From: Bacteroidales bacterium
Lineage (GTDB): Bacteria > Bacteroidota > Bacteroidia > Bacteroidales > UBA932
Direction of reading: 5' to 3'
Assembly (NCBI GenBank): GCA_017442315.1
Contig: JAFRZX010000052.1
Location: 44,571-108,570 of the forward strand
DNA: 64,000 nt
Shown here in pieces: positions 29,770-38,565 of this stretch (the first letter of the stretch is position 1; each line of letters begins with the position of its first letter). The notes beneath the pieces are model-generated. The model saw nothing but the letters and a program-made list of their open reading frames with translations, was not told where the DNA came from and did no database searches. The translations under genes and the position numbers were made by a program.

Positions 29770-30023
29770 TTAGAGGCCTTCGCATGCCCTGTACAACAGA
29801 ACGAGCAACGCAGAAGCCCACGCCGATATGAATCACCAGCCCATACTGCAGAATACAGCATAAGTCAGGCAGTTGACATACCCAATGAGAATCTACCGCT
29901 GCTTTATCCTGACTGTACAGAAAGTTGCGAAGTTTCTAAGCATCAAGACAAAGCGTCAAGTAAACGCTTTTTCATATTTTCACTTTCCCACCCTATCATT
30001 TCCTGTAAATAATCGGCGTGGGA
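29729..30023 (-). ncRNA. Candidate structured RNA with own promoter and terminator
   Basis: About 295 nt begin just after a TACCTTTG box and end in a stable hairpin with seven Us. Read on the minus strand, three 7-bp helices lie in matching order: 29935-29941 with 29768-29774, 29926-29932 with 29778-29784, and 29914-29920 with 29789-29795. A fourth 11-bp helix pairs the RNA 5' end (30012-30022) with 29817-29827, inside the loop closed by the others, which would make a pseudoknot. A further 6-bp hairpin (29908-29913 with 29864-29869) lies within the loop. No reading frame of note and no RNase P, tmRNA or SRP signature was seen. Bacteroidales-1 RNA or a 6S-type RNA are candidate families, unconfirmed. 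Confidence 0.7.
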
Positions 30024-30029
30024 ACAATG

Positions 30030-30037
30030 CAAAGGTA
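30030..30037 (-). promoter_or_regulatory. -7 element for the structured RNA
   Basis: TACCTTTG on the minus strand is a perfect match to TAnnTTTG and lies about 7 bases before the inferred RNA 5' end. No clear -33 TTTG was found. Confidence 0.6.
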
Positions 30038-30069
30038 TGAAATTTATTAATAACATACGCATTAATCAT

Positions 30070-30077
30070 TATATTTG
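30070..30077 (+). promoter_or_regulatory. -7 element abutting the patatin gene
   Basis: TATATTTG matches the consensus and ends 6 bases before the patatin ATG. A transcript starting at the usual distance would be leaderless. Confidence 0.5.
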
Positions 30078-30083
30078 CAGTCT

Positions 30084-31070
30084 ATGGATACAAAGAATGT
30101 CGCACTGGTTCTATCCAGCGGAGGTCCACGCGGATGGGCTTATATAGGAGCTATAGAAGAACTCCTGCAGAGAGGGTATAAGATCACTTCTGTAGCTGGT
30201 ACTTCCATAGGATCTCTGGTAGGTGGCATCTATGCCGCAGGAAAGCTAGATGAAATCAAGGAATGGCTATTCTCCCTCGACGCATGGAAAGTATTCTCTC
30301 TCATGGATATATCCATAAGCAAGAATCACCTGCTGAAAGGAGATAAAGTCATAGATGCAATCAAAGAGATAGTTCCTGATATAAATATCGAGGACCTGAA
30401 CATACCATACAGAGCAATAGCTGCCGATCTGTTTACGGGGGAAGAAGTGGTATTCGACAAAGGACCTCTTTTCGACGCCATCAGAGCTTCCATTTCAATT
30501 CCATCTCTTTTCAGGCCCGTGAAATATGGCTACAGGACACTGGTTGACGGAGGCATAGTCAACACAATGCCTATAGATAAAGCAATCAGAGTGGAAGAGG
30601 ATATACTGGTGGCCTTCGATGTCAACGACATAGATATAGATGCGATAAGGCAGGTTCTAGTGGAGGAGGCACGGATGACAGAAGACAGATTGAAAGCAGA
30701 CAAGACTCTTGAAGACGAGACAAAAGCGGTAATACGGTCAGTAAGGCATAACGAGACAATGAGTCTGATTGAAAAGCTTAAGCTGGCTGCCATACAGGGT
30801 CAGAAGGTCATTTCGCATAAGCTTCAGGAAGATGCCCCTGAGCATGAATACACATTTGATGACAACTATTACAGCATACTTTCACGAACCTTTGCAATAA
30901 TGAACCATGCTTTGGCCAAAGCAGCATCAGACAAGTACAGACCTGACATTCTGGTAAAGATGCCTTTTGATGCATATGGAGAAATTGGAGACTATGCAAA
31001 GGCCCGCGAAATATCAGAAGCCGGACGAGAGCTGATGAAGAAAGCTCTGGATGATTATGAAAGAATCTGA
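30084..31070 (+). CDS. Patatin-like phospholipase (RssA type)
   Basis: From ATG 30084 the product is 328 residues. The patatin features are the oxyanion loop SSGGPRGWAYIG, the nucleophile elbow GTSIGS (Ser) and the DGG dyad in LVDGGIVN. The family hydrolyses phospholipid acyl chains, usually in the cytoplasm or at the membrane. A TATATTTG element ends 6 bases before the ATG. The C-terminal ~120 residues are helical without a known domain. The downstream redox genes follow after 42 bp. Confidence 0.88.
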   Translation: MDTKNVALVLSSGGPRGWAYIGAIEELLQRGYKITSVAGTSIGSLVGGIYAAGKLDEIKEWLFSLDAWKVFSLMDISISKNHLLKGDKVIDAIKEIVPDINIEDLNIPYRAIAADLFTGEEVVFDKGPLFDAIRASISIPSLFRPVKYGYRTLVDGGIVNTMPIDKAIRVEEDILVAFDVNDIDIDAIRQVLVEEARMTEDRLKADKTLEDETKAVIRSVRHNETMSLIEKLKLAAIQGQKVISHKLQEDAPEHEYTFDDNYYSILSRTFAIMNHALAKAASDKYRPDILVKMPFDAYGEIGDYAKAREISEAGRELMKKALDDYERI

Positions 31071-31112
31071 ATGTCCGATAAAATACGAAACATATAATTT
31101 GAACCATAACTT

Positions 31113-32639
31113 ATGCTAAGAACTTTACGAATCATTTTTGCAGCTGTATTCTTTATAGGCATAACGCTGCTGTTTCTTGATTTCACTGGAGCACTACATC
31201 TCTGGCTCGGATGGATGGCAAAAATACAGTTTCTGCCTGCTGTACTGGCTATGAACACCATAGTCTCAGCCATACTACTTATCATTACAATCATTTTCGG
31301 AAGAGTGTATTGCTCGACAATCTGTCCGCTTGGTGTGATGCAGGACATAATTTCATGGATTCACGGAAAGACAAAGAAGAAAAACAGATTCCGCTTCAGC
31401 TATGCTCCGGCAAAAAACTGGCTGAGATATCCGATACTTGTACTATTTATCATAGGACTTGCAGTTGGAGGCCATTCCATTGCCATTCTTATTGCTCCAT
31501 ACAGTGCATATGGAAGAATTGCATCCAATCTGTTCGCTCCTCTATATCAATGGGGCAACAACCTTTTGGCCTGGCTTGCAGAACGAGCAGAAAGCTACGC
31601 ATTCTACAGCACAGAGGTCTGGATAAAATCAATGCCGACATTCATCATTGCAGCATCTACATTCATCATAATTTTCATCATTGCATGGAAAGGCGGACGC
31701 ACATATTGCAATACCGTATGCCCGGTTGGAACCATTCTCGGTTTCTTCTCGCGCTACAGCATGCTTGCCCCAGTCATTGACACTGAAAAATGCAGGAACT
31801 GCCAGCTTTGCAGCAGACAATGCAAAACTTCATGCATAGATGTAAGCAACCACACTATAGATTACAGCAGATGCGTCGCATGCATGGACTGCATAGACAC
31901 CTGCAAAGACGGGGCAATAAGCTATACATGGCGATATGGCAGAAAATCATGCAGCAAAACTACAGTAATGCCTGCAGCACAGGATTCCGCAAACGACATG
32001 AACAGCATCGACAAAGGAAGAAGGGCTTTCATGATATCTTCAGCTCTTGCCACATCGGCTGCAATAGCCAAGGCTCAGGAAATCAAAGGAGACGGGGGGC
32101 TGACAGATGTAAGCCATGCGCAAAAACCACAACGTAAGGTATCTCCTGTTCCTGCAGGAGCTATAAGCCTTAAGAATTTTACAGACCATTGTACCGGTTG
32201 TCAGTTATGCGTGAGCATATGTCCAAATCAGGTTCTCCGGCCTTCTGTATCACTGAACAAACTTATGCTTCCCGAAATGTCATATGAAAGAGGATACTGT
32301 CGTCCGGAATGTACAAAATGCTCTGATGTATGTCCTGCAGGAGCAATCAGGCCAATTACAGTGGAAGAAAAATCATCCATACAGATAGGACATGCAGTTG
32401 TGGATTATGAAGCATGTGTAGTAAATACTGATAATGTAAAATGCGGGAACTGTGCAAGACATTGCCCTGCCGGGGCTATAACAATGGTCAGGATAGATCC
32501 CGATAAAGAGGATTCTCCACGCATTCCTGCCGTCAATGAAGAAAAGTGCATAGGATGCGGAGCCTGTGAAAGCCTCTGCCCGGCAAGACCGGTAACAGCC
32601 ATTCATGTTGAAGGCCACGAAGTTCATAAGACAATTTAG
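31113..32639 (+). CDS. 4Fe-4S membrane protein, NapH-like joined to NapG-like domain
   Basis: The product is 508 residues. The N-terminal part has about five membrane helices with the NapH motif pairs CSTICPLG and CNTVCPVG, then two cytoplasmic-type clusters (CRNCQLC, CVACMDC). Near residue 308 a twin-arginine-like segment (GRRAFMISSALATSA) forms a further hydrophobic stretch. Beyond it come four cysteine-rich sites (CTGCQLC, CTKCSDV, CGNCARH, CIGCGAC), as in NapG. It looks like a quinol-to-periplasm electron carrier made by fusion. Its partner is the aldo/keto reductase 23 bp downstream. The physiological acceptor is unknown. Confidence 0.85.
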   Translation: MLRTLRIIFAAVFFIGITLLFLDFTGALHLWLGWMAKIQFLPAVLAMNTIVSAILLIITIIFGRVYCSTICPLGVMQDIISWIHGKTKKKNRFRFSYAPAKNWLRYPILVLFIIGLAVGGHSIAILIAPYSAYGRIASNLFAPLYQWGNNLLAWLAERAESYAFYSTEVWIKSMPTFIIAASTFIIIFIIAWKGGRTYCNTVCPVGTILGFFSRYSMLAPVIDTEKCRNCQLCSRQCKTSCIDVSNHTIDYSRCVACMDCIDTCKDGAISYTWRYGRKSCSKTTVMPAAQDSANDMNSIDKGRRAFMISSALATSAAIAKAQEIKGDGGLTDVSHAQKPQRKVSPVPAGAISLKNFTDHCTGCQLCVSICPNQVLRPSVSLNKLMLPEMSYERGYCRPECTKCSDVCPAGAIRPITVEEKSSIQIGHAVVDYEACVVNTDNVKCGNCARHCPAGAITMVRIDPDKEDSPRIPAVNEEKCIGCGACESLCPARPVTAIHVEGHEVHKTI

Positions 32640-32662
32640 GACAACTTGAAACTGCAATTATC

Positions 32663-34027
32663 ATGAAAGAGAATATAGACAGAAGAGGATTTCTCAAGGT
32701 AACCGGTTATACAGCTATTGCTGCCGGTGTTTTCGGAACACTTTCCGGATGCAGAAGACACACCTCCCCGGACTATACAGAACAGGAGCAGGACAACAGA
32801 GAAATGACTTACAGGATAAATCCCAATTCAGGTGACAAGGTAAGCATTCTCGGATACGGATGCATGAGATGGCCAATGATCAAAGACGAATATGGAAAGG
32901 ATGTTGTAGATCAGGAAGCAGTGAACAGACTCGTCGACCATGCGCTTGCAAACGGGGTAAACTATTTCGACTCTGCCCCTGTATATCTCCAGGGCCAGAG
33001 CGAAGCGGCAACCGGAAAGGCTTTGAGCCGGCATCCGCGTGAGAGCTATTTTGTTGCGACCAAACTATCAAACCACAGAGGTCCGGAGCACAGCAAGGAG
33101 GAAGGTATACGAATGTATAAAAACTCCCTAAAAGCTTTCCAGACAGACTATATAGACTATTATCTCCTGCACAATCTGGGAGGAATTGATGCTTTCAACA
33201 AAAGATTCGGAGATAACGGACTTATTGACTTCCTGCTCGAAGAAAGAAAGGCAGGACGCATACGCAACCTCGGATTCTCGTTTCATGGCAATCGCCAAGG
33301 ATTTGACCAGCTCATATCACTGCACGAAAAGTATCACTGGGATTTCGTACAGATACAGCTCAACTATATGGACTGGAAACACCCGTCAAACTGGAACACT
33401 GAGGCAGAATACCTGCAGGCAGAACTTGACAAAAGAGAAATCCCATCCATAGTGATGGAACCTCTTCTTGGAGGAAGACTTGCAAAAGTCCCGGACCATA
33501 TAGCAGACAGACTTAAAGAAAAGGCACCGCAAAGCAGCGTCGCTTCTTGGGCATTCAGATTTGCCGGTACGCAGAAAGGCGTCCTGTGCGTACTGAGTGG
33601 CATGACATACAAAGAACACCTTGACGACAACCTCAAGACGTATTCACCATTAAAGCCACTTGACCAAGAGGAAATGTCTTTTCTTGAGGAAACAGCCGAC
33701 CTCATGTCTAAATATCCTACAATACCATGCAATGACTGCAAATATTGCATGCCATGCCCATACGGTATCGATATTCCTGCGATACTCCTTCACTACAACA
33801 AATGTGTCAATGAAGGCAATGTAAAGCAGGATACCAGATCTGAGAACTATCGTAAGTCCAGACGCGCATATCTTGTCAGCTATGACAGAGCTATACCGAA
33901 ACTACGTCAGGCCGACAGATGCATAGGATGCGGACAATGCACTGAACACTGCCCTCAAAGCATTGACATCCCGAAGCAGTTGCACAAGATAGATAAATAC
34001 ATAGAGGAACTCAAAAGAAACATGTGA
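32663..34027 (+). CDS. Tat-exported aldo/keto reductase lipoprotein with 4Fe-4S domain
   Basis: The product is 454 residues. The N-terminus carries a twin-arginine motif (DRRGFLK) and a lipobox (TLSGC), so it should be folded before export and lipid-anchored. The aldo/keto reductase barrel has its tetrad: Asp and Tyr in FDSAPVY, Lys in ATKLS and His in YLLHN. A C-terminal ferredoxin module follows with CNDCKYCMPCPYG and CIGCGQCTEHCP. It is probably reduced through the upstream NapH/NapG-like protein. Its substrate is not predictable. A strong terminator follows. Confidence 0.88.
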   Translation: MKENIDRRGFLKVTGYTAIAAGVFGTLSGCRRHTSPDYTEQEQDNREMTYRINPNSGDKVSILGYGCMRWPMIKDEYGKDVVDQEAVNRLVDHALANGVNYFDSAPVYLQGQSEAATGKALSRHPRESYFVATKLSNHRGPEHSKEEGIRMYKNSLKAFQTDYIDYYLLHNLGGIDAFNKRFGDNGLIDFLLEERKAGRIRNLGFSFHGNRQGFDQLISLHEKYHWDFVQIQLNYMDWKHPSNWNTEAEYLQAELDKREIPSIVMEPLLGGRLAKVPDHIADRLKEKAPQSSVASWAFRFAGTQKGVLCVLSGMTYKEHLDDNLKTYSPLKPLDQEEMSFLEETADLMSKYPTIPCNDCKYCMPCPYGIDIPAILLHYNKCVNEGNVKQDTRSENYRKSRRAYLVSYDRAIPKLRQADRCIGCGQCTEHCPQSIDIPKQLHKIDKYIEELKRNM

Positions 34028-34041
34028 TACAGGCGTACAAA

Positions 34042-34075
34042 AAGTCAGCCGGTCCTGTTCTGGACCGGCTGACTT
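34042..34075. terminator. Bidirectional terminator between convergent genes
   Basis: The perfect 14-bp stem AAGTCAGCCGGTCC with its complement and a 6-base loop serves the aldo/keto reductase (plus, then TCTCTTATATT). It also serves the PorV-like gene (minus, five Us). Confidence 0.9.
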
Positions 34076-34092
34076 CTCTTATATTCACGTAC

Positions 34093-35004
34093 CTAGAAAG
34101 AATATCCCAACGATACAGCCAAGGTATTCTTCATAGGAGATTCCGTTCCTCCGATAAGGTAAGCAAGATCAAGCTTTACACCAAAGAATTTCACTCCAGC
34201 ACCAACTGAGGCATAAGACGGAATCACCGCCTTACCGCCATAGTTATAACCGGCTCTTACGGATACAAGATCATTGAATGTATAGCCAGCGCCTATTGAA
34301 GCTGCAAAAGCACCAGCAAGATAATAATCAGCATCCAAAACAACATCTACTCCATGTTTCTCTGCAAAAACCTTGTCATAACCTACACCAAGATTCACTG
34401 CCGACGGAAGTGAATATGTCGAATATTTAGACTTCACCTTGCTGCCTATATTTGAAACACCTGCAGCTATTTTGAAATCTGCAAACTCAGACATCAGATA
34501 AACGTCTGCAGTAACAGCCCCTAAAGAATAATCCTTCATCAGAGTCTCGCGGGCATAACCCACATTCGCTCCGATAGACAAGAATTTAATGAATCTCCAG
34601 GAAATTCCTACATTGGCCTGTATATTTGACGGAACAACTTCCATAGCTGCAAAGTCTTTCTTGTTATACATGCCATATGAGAAGCCGGCTGCAATACCGA
34701 CCTTATCCTTGATATTGAAACCTGCAGCAACATTCACATAATTGGTATTTACAGCTGAAGGCTGCCACATAGTATATCCTACAGCCACATCTCCTGTCGA
34801 TTCCGAAAACGGAATAGCTGCTGCATTTGTATATGCTGCATATGCGATAGAAGATGTCTCGACAAGGCCAGCTCCACCTTTTGCCATAGTTACAGGATTA
34901 TAATCTGCCGCTGTAAAAGGCAAGGCCGGAGTATCCTGAGCATTCAAAGACATCGAAGCAAACAGTACAGCCACAATGCTTGAAATATATGTTATCTTCT
35001 TCAT
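34093..35004 (-). CDS. PorV/PorQ-like outer-membrane barrel protein
   Basis: The product is 303 residues with a Sec signal ending LNAQD. The mature start has FTAADYNPVTMAKGGAG, then NAAAIPFSE, and amphipathic strands to a terminal LGYSF, as in FadL-fold PorV/PorQ proteins. PorV is the T9SS shuttle that binds the CTD of cargo proteins. This gene starts 4 bp after the T9SS-type subtilase, so it may be a dedicated partner. It could instead be an unrelated FadL-like barrel; no search was run. Confidence 0.72.
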   Translation of the reverse strand: MKKITYISSIVAVLFASMSLNAQDTPALPFTAADYNPVTMAKGGAGLVETSSIAYAAYTNAAAIPFSESTGDVAVGYTMWQPSAVNTNYVNVAAGFNIKDKVGIAAGFSYGMYNKKDFAAMEVVPSNIQANVGISWRFIKFLSIGANVGYARETLMKDYSLGAVTADVYLMSEFADFKIAAGVSNIGSKVKSKYSTYSLPSAVNLGVGYDKVFAEKHGVDVVLDADYYLAGAFAASIGAGYTFNDLVSVRAGYNYGGKAVIPSYASVGAGVKFFGVKLDLAYLIGGTESPMKNTLAVSLGYSF

Positions 35005-35008
35005 ATTC

Positions 35009-37585
35009 TTAAAGTTTTATAATATTCTGCCTTGTCTCCTTTCCGTCAATGGTTACAGAAACGGAATAAACACCAGGTGCACATCCCCTCATATCGATTT
35101 TTGCCGGTTCAAAAGCTCCTATCCTTGAAACCTTGTCATACACGGCCTGACCTGTCTGACTCACGATTCTGACACGTGTATCCTTGATATCCATCGTACT
35201 TACATTAAGAAAATCCACTACAGGATTAGGATACAATGACACAGGCTCGGATGGATTCTTTACAACAACCTTGAATGTAAGCTTGCATTTTTCTCCCCTC
35301 GCATCCTTGGCTACAATCGTAACATCAGTATTACCATACCCAAGTGCAGTACCATAGAGGATATTTTCTCTTGGAACGATATGGAGCACGGCAGGGTTCG
35401 AGATTTCAACTTCATAAACAAGAGTAGAAGCATCCTGATCGACATCCATCACATACTCAGACATATCGATCTTGAATTCCTTACCTTTTGCAGAGAGAAG
35501 AATATCTTCAATCTCAGCTATTACTTCAGGAGCAGCATTAGGGAGGATCGTATAGGTATATGTAGTCTGATCTGAAAGTCCATACGCATCTGTAACCTTG
35601 ATCTTCGTCGTATATGTTCCAGCTTCAGCTGCATTTGCCGTAATAGTAAGATACCATCCACTGGACTTCTGAACAAGCTTATCAGCATCAGAACCAGGAG
35701 TATGCTCTACAGTCACTTCATGACCGTCTCTATCAGTTACATCAAGCTGAACATCCACAACTGCAGCAGCTGTGAACTCAGAACCACCATCAGGCTCAAT
35801 AACGGAAACCTCAGGAGCGTTATTGATACCTGTCACCACTTCATATATTTCAGTTGGCTCTGAATAGTTCATTCCATAGGTATAGGAATAAACCTTAAGA
35901 TAATAAGTCTTTTCAAACTCCAGATCTGATACTCTGAATTCTGCAGTCTGACCTACAGGGAGTTCAGGAACAAATGAGAAGTTCTTCACATTAGTGGAAG
36001 CTGCATTCGCACTTTCCACCTTTGCCCTATCTGTACCATAAAGGACTCTATAGCCATATACTGCAGCACCTTCAGCATCTGCTGTCACTTCTACTGAAAA
36101 ATCAATGTTATTGGAAACGGCCTCAACGGTAAGATTCCTGATTTCTCCCGGCTCTACATCACGGCCATACTCAATAGCCTTATGAGCGTCAAGCAGTCCA
36201 CCAATCTTGTATGACTTAGGGACAGCGGAAGTGTTTGTACTGTTCACAATCTTCTCCCAAAGCATCTCATTGGTAAAACCTTGACCTCCGCAATAAGAAA
36301 GAACCAAAGCTGCTACACCAGAAACATGAGGACATGCCATAGAAGTTCCTTGTGAGTATTCATAACCGTCAGGAGTAGTACTAAGTATTTCCACTCCCGG
36401 AGCACAGACATCAACCCAATCTCCATAACATGAGAACGATGCACGTCCTCCGTTACGGCTCATAGCTCCCACAGCAATTACCGCATCATAATTGGCAGGT
36501 GCGCCATTGGCAATTCCGTCATTACCTGCCGCAAAAACGACAAGACCACCTTTCATAGGAGAATTGGCGCGCTGATTTCCGTTGGAATCTATTCCCGCAT
36601 ATTTGATGAAATAATCAACGGCCTGCTTATCCGACTCCTGGATCGTAGCATTCAAAGCCATCACCATTTCTGAACCAGTAAGCGCACCATCACCATCAAG
36701 GTCATAATTATATCCCCAGCTGTTCTGACTGATCACGGCTCCATTATTTGCAGCATATACCATTGCATTATAGAAATTTCCGCTACGGCCCGGCTGCTCG
36801 CTGAGAATCTGACAAGACATGATCTTCACTCCTTTCTGCCCTGCGGCATAATCACCACCTGCAATTCCGACAACACCCTTGCCATTATTTCCTACTGCAG
36901 CAATAGTACCGGCTACGTGAGTTCCATGGAATTCCGGATCCGGTCTGGCTCCACCTGTAGTATTGATATACTTGTCAGAGCAATTATCCTTGAGGTCTTC
37001 ATGCGAGATATCAACGCCACCATCCATTACAGCCACAATCACATTTGGGTTACCTGTAGTGTAATTCTGCCATACCGGTTTCACATTGACATCATATTCA
37101 CCGTTGTCAAAGGCCCAAAGATCACTGAGATATGCATCATTATAGCCAGTGAAATCCTTACGGACAATCTGTCTTACCGGCTCAGCGATATCAACTCCTG
37201 ACATATGGGCAAAATTCTCAACAGCCTTGGTATGGGACTCCTTTTCTGAAAAAGTCACCCTATACCATCTGTGAAGACCCTCTGCCCTCATACGAGGCTC
37301 GTATTCTCCACCATGGTCGCAAAGACGCTTTACAGAAGTCACTCCAAGCTCATCAAAAATCATATTGAGTTCAGATGACTTAGTCTGCAGCTTGCCAAGG
37401 GCCAGGTCTTCTTCAATCATTGCAGTAAGTTCTTCACTGAATTTGACATTCATTTCACCTGGTACATAAAGTCCTTTTTCAACCTGCGGGGTCTCAGACT
37501 TATCAGGCTGCTCTACCGCCAGTTCCTCCTGTACACAGGATGCAAAAAGCATTGCGAATGCCAAAACATAAAAACCATGCTTCAT
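35009..37585 (-). CDS. Subtilisin-like peptidase with T9SS type A sorting domain
   Basis: ATG 37583-37585 gives 858 residues with a signal ending FASC. A propeptide (about 40-150) precedes the S8 domain. The catalytic residues are Asp in VAVMDGGVD (~185), His in HGTHVAGT (~221) and Ser in GTSMACPH (~413). Then come a fibronectin-like domain (~480-590), two Ig/cadherin-like domains (~590-775) and a type A T9SS sorting domain beginning SLYPNPVVDF (~782) and ending in a GVYSVSV strand. It is a surface or secreted protease. A lipobox with a T9SS tail is unusual. A terminator hairpin lies just upstream. Confidence 0.9.
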   Translation of the reverse strand: MKHGFYVLAFAMLFASCVQEELAVEQPDKSETPQVEKGLYVPGEMNVKFSEELTAMIEEDLALGKLQTKSSELNMIFDELGVTSVKRLCDHGGEYEPRMRAEGLHRWYRVTFSEKESHTKAVENFAHMSGVDIAEPVRQIVRKDFTGYNDAYLSDLWAFDNGEYDVNVKPVWQNYTTGNPNVIVAVMDGGVDISHEDLKDNCSDKYINTTGGARPDPEFHGTHVAGTIAAVGNNGKGVVGIAGGDYAAGQKGVKIMSCQILSEQPGRSGNFYNAMVYAANNGAVISQNSWGYNYDLDGDGALTGSEMVMALNATIQESDKQAVDYFIKYAGIDSNGNQRANSPMKGGLVVFAAGNDGIANGAPANYDAVIAVGAMSRNGGRASFSCYGDWVDVCAPGVEILSTTPDGYEYSQGTSMACPHVSGVAALVLSYCGGQGFTNEMLWEKIVNSTNTSAVPKSYKIGGLLDAHKAIEYGRDVEPGEIRNLTVEAVSNNIDFSVEVTADAEGAAVYGYRVLYGTDRAKVESANAASTNVKNFSFVPELPVGQTAEFRVSDLEFEKTYYLKVYSYTYGMNYSEPTEIYEVVTGINNAPEVSVIEPDGGSEFTAAAVVDVQLDVTDRDGHEVTVEHTPGSDADKLVQKSSGWYLTITANAAEAGTYTTKIKVTDAYGLSDQTTYTYTILPNAAPEVIAEIEDILLSAKGKEFKIDMSEYVMDVDQDASTLVYEVEISNPAVLHIVPRENILYGTALGYGNTDVTIVAKDARGEKCKLTFKVVVKNPSEPVSLYPNPVVDFLNVSTMDIKDTRVRIVSQTGQAVYDKVSRIGAFEPAKIDMRGCAPGVYSVSVTIDGKETRQNIIKL

Positions 37586-37606
37586 ATTCAATTCTCCATT
37601 AGTTTT

Positions 37607-37636
37607 AAAAAGGTGGGTGGTCAAAGACCACTCACC
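37607..37636 (-). terminator. Terminator-like hairpin inside the SusCD/protease locus
   Basis: The 11-bp stem (one G-U pair) with a 3-base loop is followed on the minus strand by five Us. It lies between the Calx-beta gene stop and the protease start. No promoter is evident between it and the protease, so expression there may depend on read-through. Confidence 0.7.
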
Positions 37637-37654
37637 CATAAAGATATCTATAAA

Positions 37655-38542
37655 CTATTTCTTAGTCAAGACTGCTCCGGCTTCATAAAGACTGTAGATA
37701 TATCCATCCGCATTGTTTATACAGCCATAAGCATTCTTTATCGTAAGCGTACCGTCTTCGTTAAGAGCCAAGGTTATATTATTGCCCATGTATATACCAT
37801 CCGGCTTAAGATCAAAAGAATAAAGCATCATTGCCAATTCTGCATCCGGGTCATCAACAATAATCTGCTCCGGCTCTACCACTATAGACTTCTTATCTGG
37901 ATTACCAACTGCCTGCACGATATTGAAGCCCTTCTCTGCAGAATATCCGGTAGACGCCCAATAAGGATCCAGATCATAGATCATAAGCTTGTTGAAAGTA
38001 TTGTCATTCTCGAACGGAAGTATACTGATGGTAATAGGTGTAGGCGCACCCTGATATTCCGTGATGCTTCCTGACCATGTTCCGATGAATGCACGGAGAG
38101 GATGGTTAAGGTCATTGATTCTTACCTGAGCCTTGTTGCAGCCTCCGACAGGTGTGGAACTTCCTTCCACAGAAGAGATCTTCACGGAAAAGTCCAGAGT
38201 ACCATCCGGATCCGGATCATCTATATTGACTATTTCAACAACAATTACCCCTTCTTCCTCACCAGCAGCCAGTGACAGGATACCTGAAACTGGCGAAACA
38301 ATGGAATAATTAGTCCCTTCCTTAGCCTTTCCATCTTCTGTCGAAACCTTGACCTGTACTTCTCCTCCATTGGAATTATACACCTTGACCGGAATATAAA
38401 GGAGTTCGACATCCTCATCAACCGAGTATGAGACATTCTCCAGACTCACATATGAGGTGTACTCGAAACCCATCTTCCTGCCGCATGATACAACAAACAT
38501 CAGCAGCAATGCAACGGATATTATATTTAATATTCTTTTCAT
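37655..38542 (-). CDS. Calx-beta-like surface lipoprotein
   Basis: From ATG 38542 (alternative 38551) the product is 295 residues. A lipobox (FVVSC) ends the signal. Residues 20-140 resemble a Calx-beta domain (the repeated strands around VKVSTEDGKAKEGTNY). The rest is beta-rich with no recognised domain. It lies 23 bp downstream of the SusD gene and upstream of the protease. By position it would be a SusE/F-like accessory binding protein. Confidence 0.75.
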   Translation of the reverse strand: MKRILNIISVALLLMFVVSCGRKMGFEYTSYVSLENVSYSVDEDVELLYIPVKVYNSNGGEVQVKVSTEDGKAKEGTNYSIVSPVSGILSLAAGEEEGVIVVEIVNIDDPDPDGTLDFSVKISSVEGSSTPVGGCNKAQVRINDLNHPLRAFIGTWSGSITEYQGAPTPITISILPFENDNTFNKLMIYDLDPYWASTGYSAEKGFNIVQAVGNPDKKSIVVEPEQIIVDDPDAELAMMLYSFDLKPDGIYMGNNITLALNEDGTLTIKNAYGCINNADGYIYSLYEAGAVLTKK

Positions 38543-38565
38543 ACTAAACAACTGTTTTAATATTA

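Noticed and set aside
29729-30023. Identification of the RNA as RNase P, tmRNA or SRP RNA
   Set aside because: The conserved GAGGAAAGUCC core of RNase P, a tag reading frame ending in Leu-Ala-Ala and the SRP GNAR loop region were not seen.
31211-31780. 189-codon plus-strand frame inside the NapH-like gene
   Set aside because: It is in another frame of conserved 4Fe-4S coding sequence and has a random composition rich in His, Ser and Cys.
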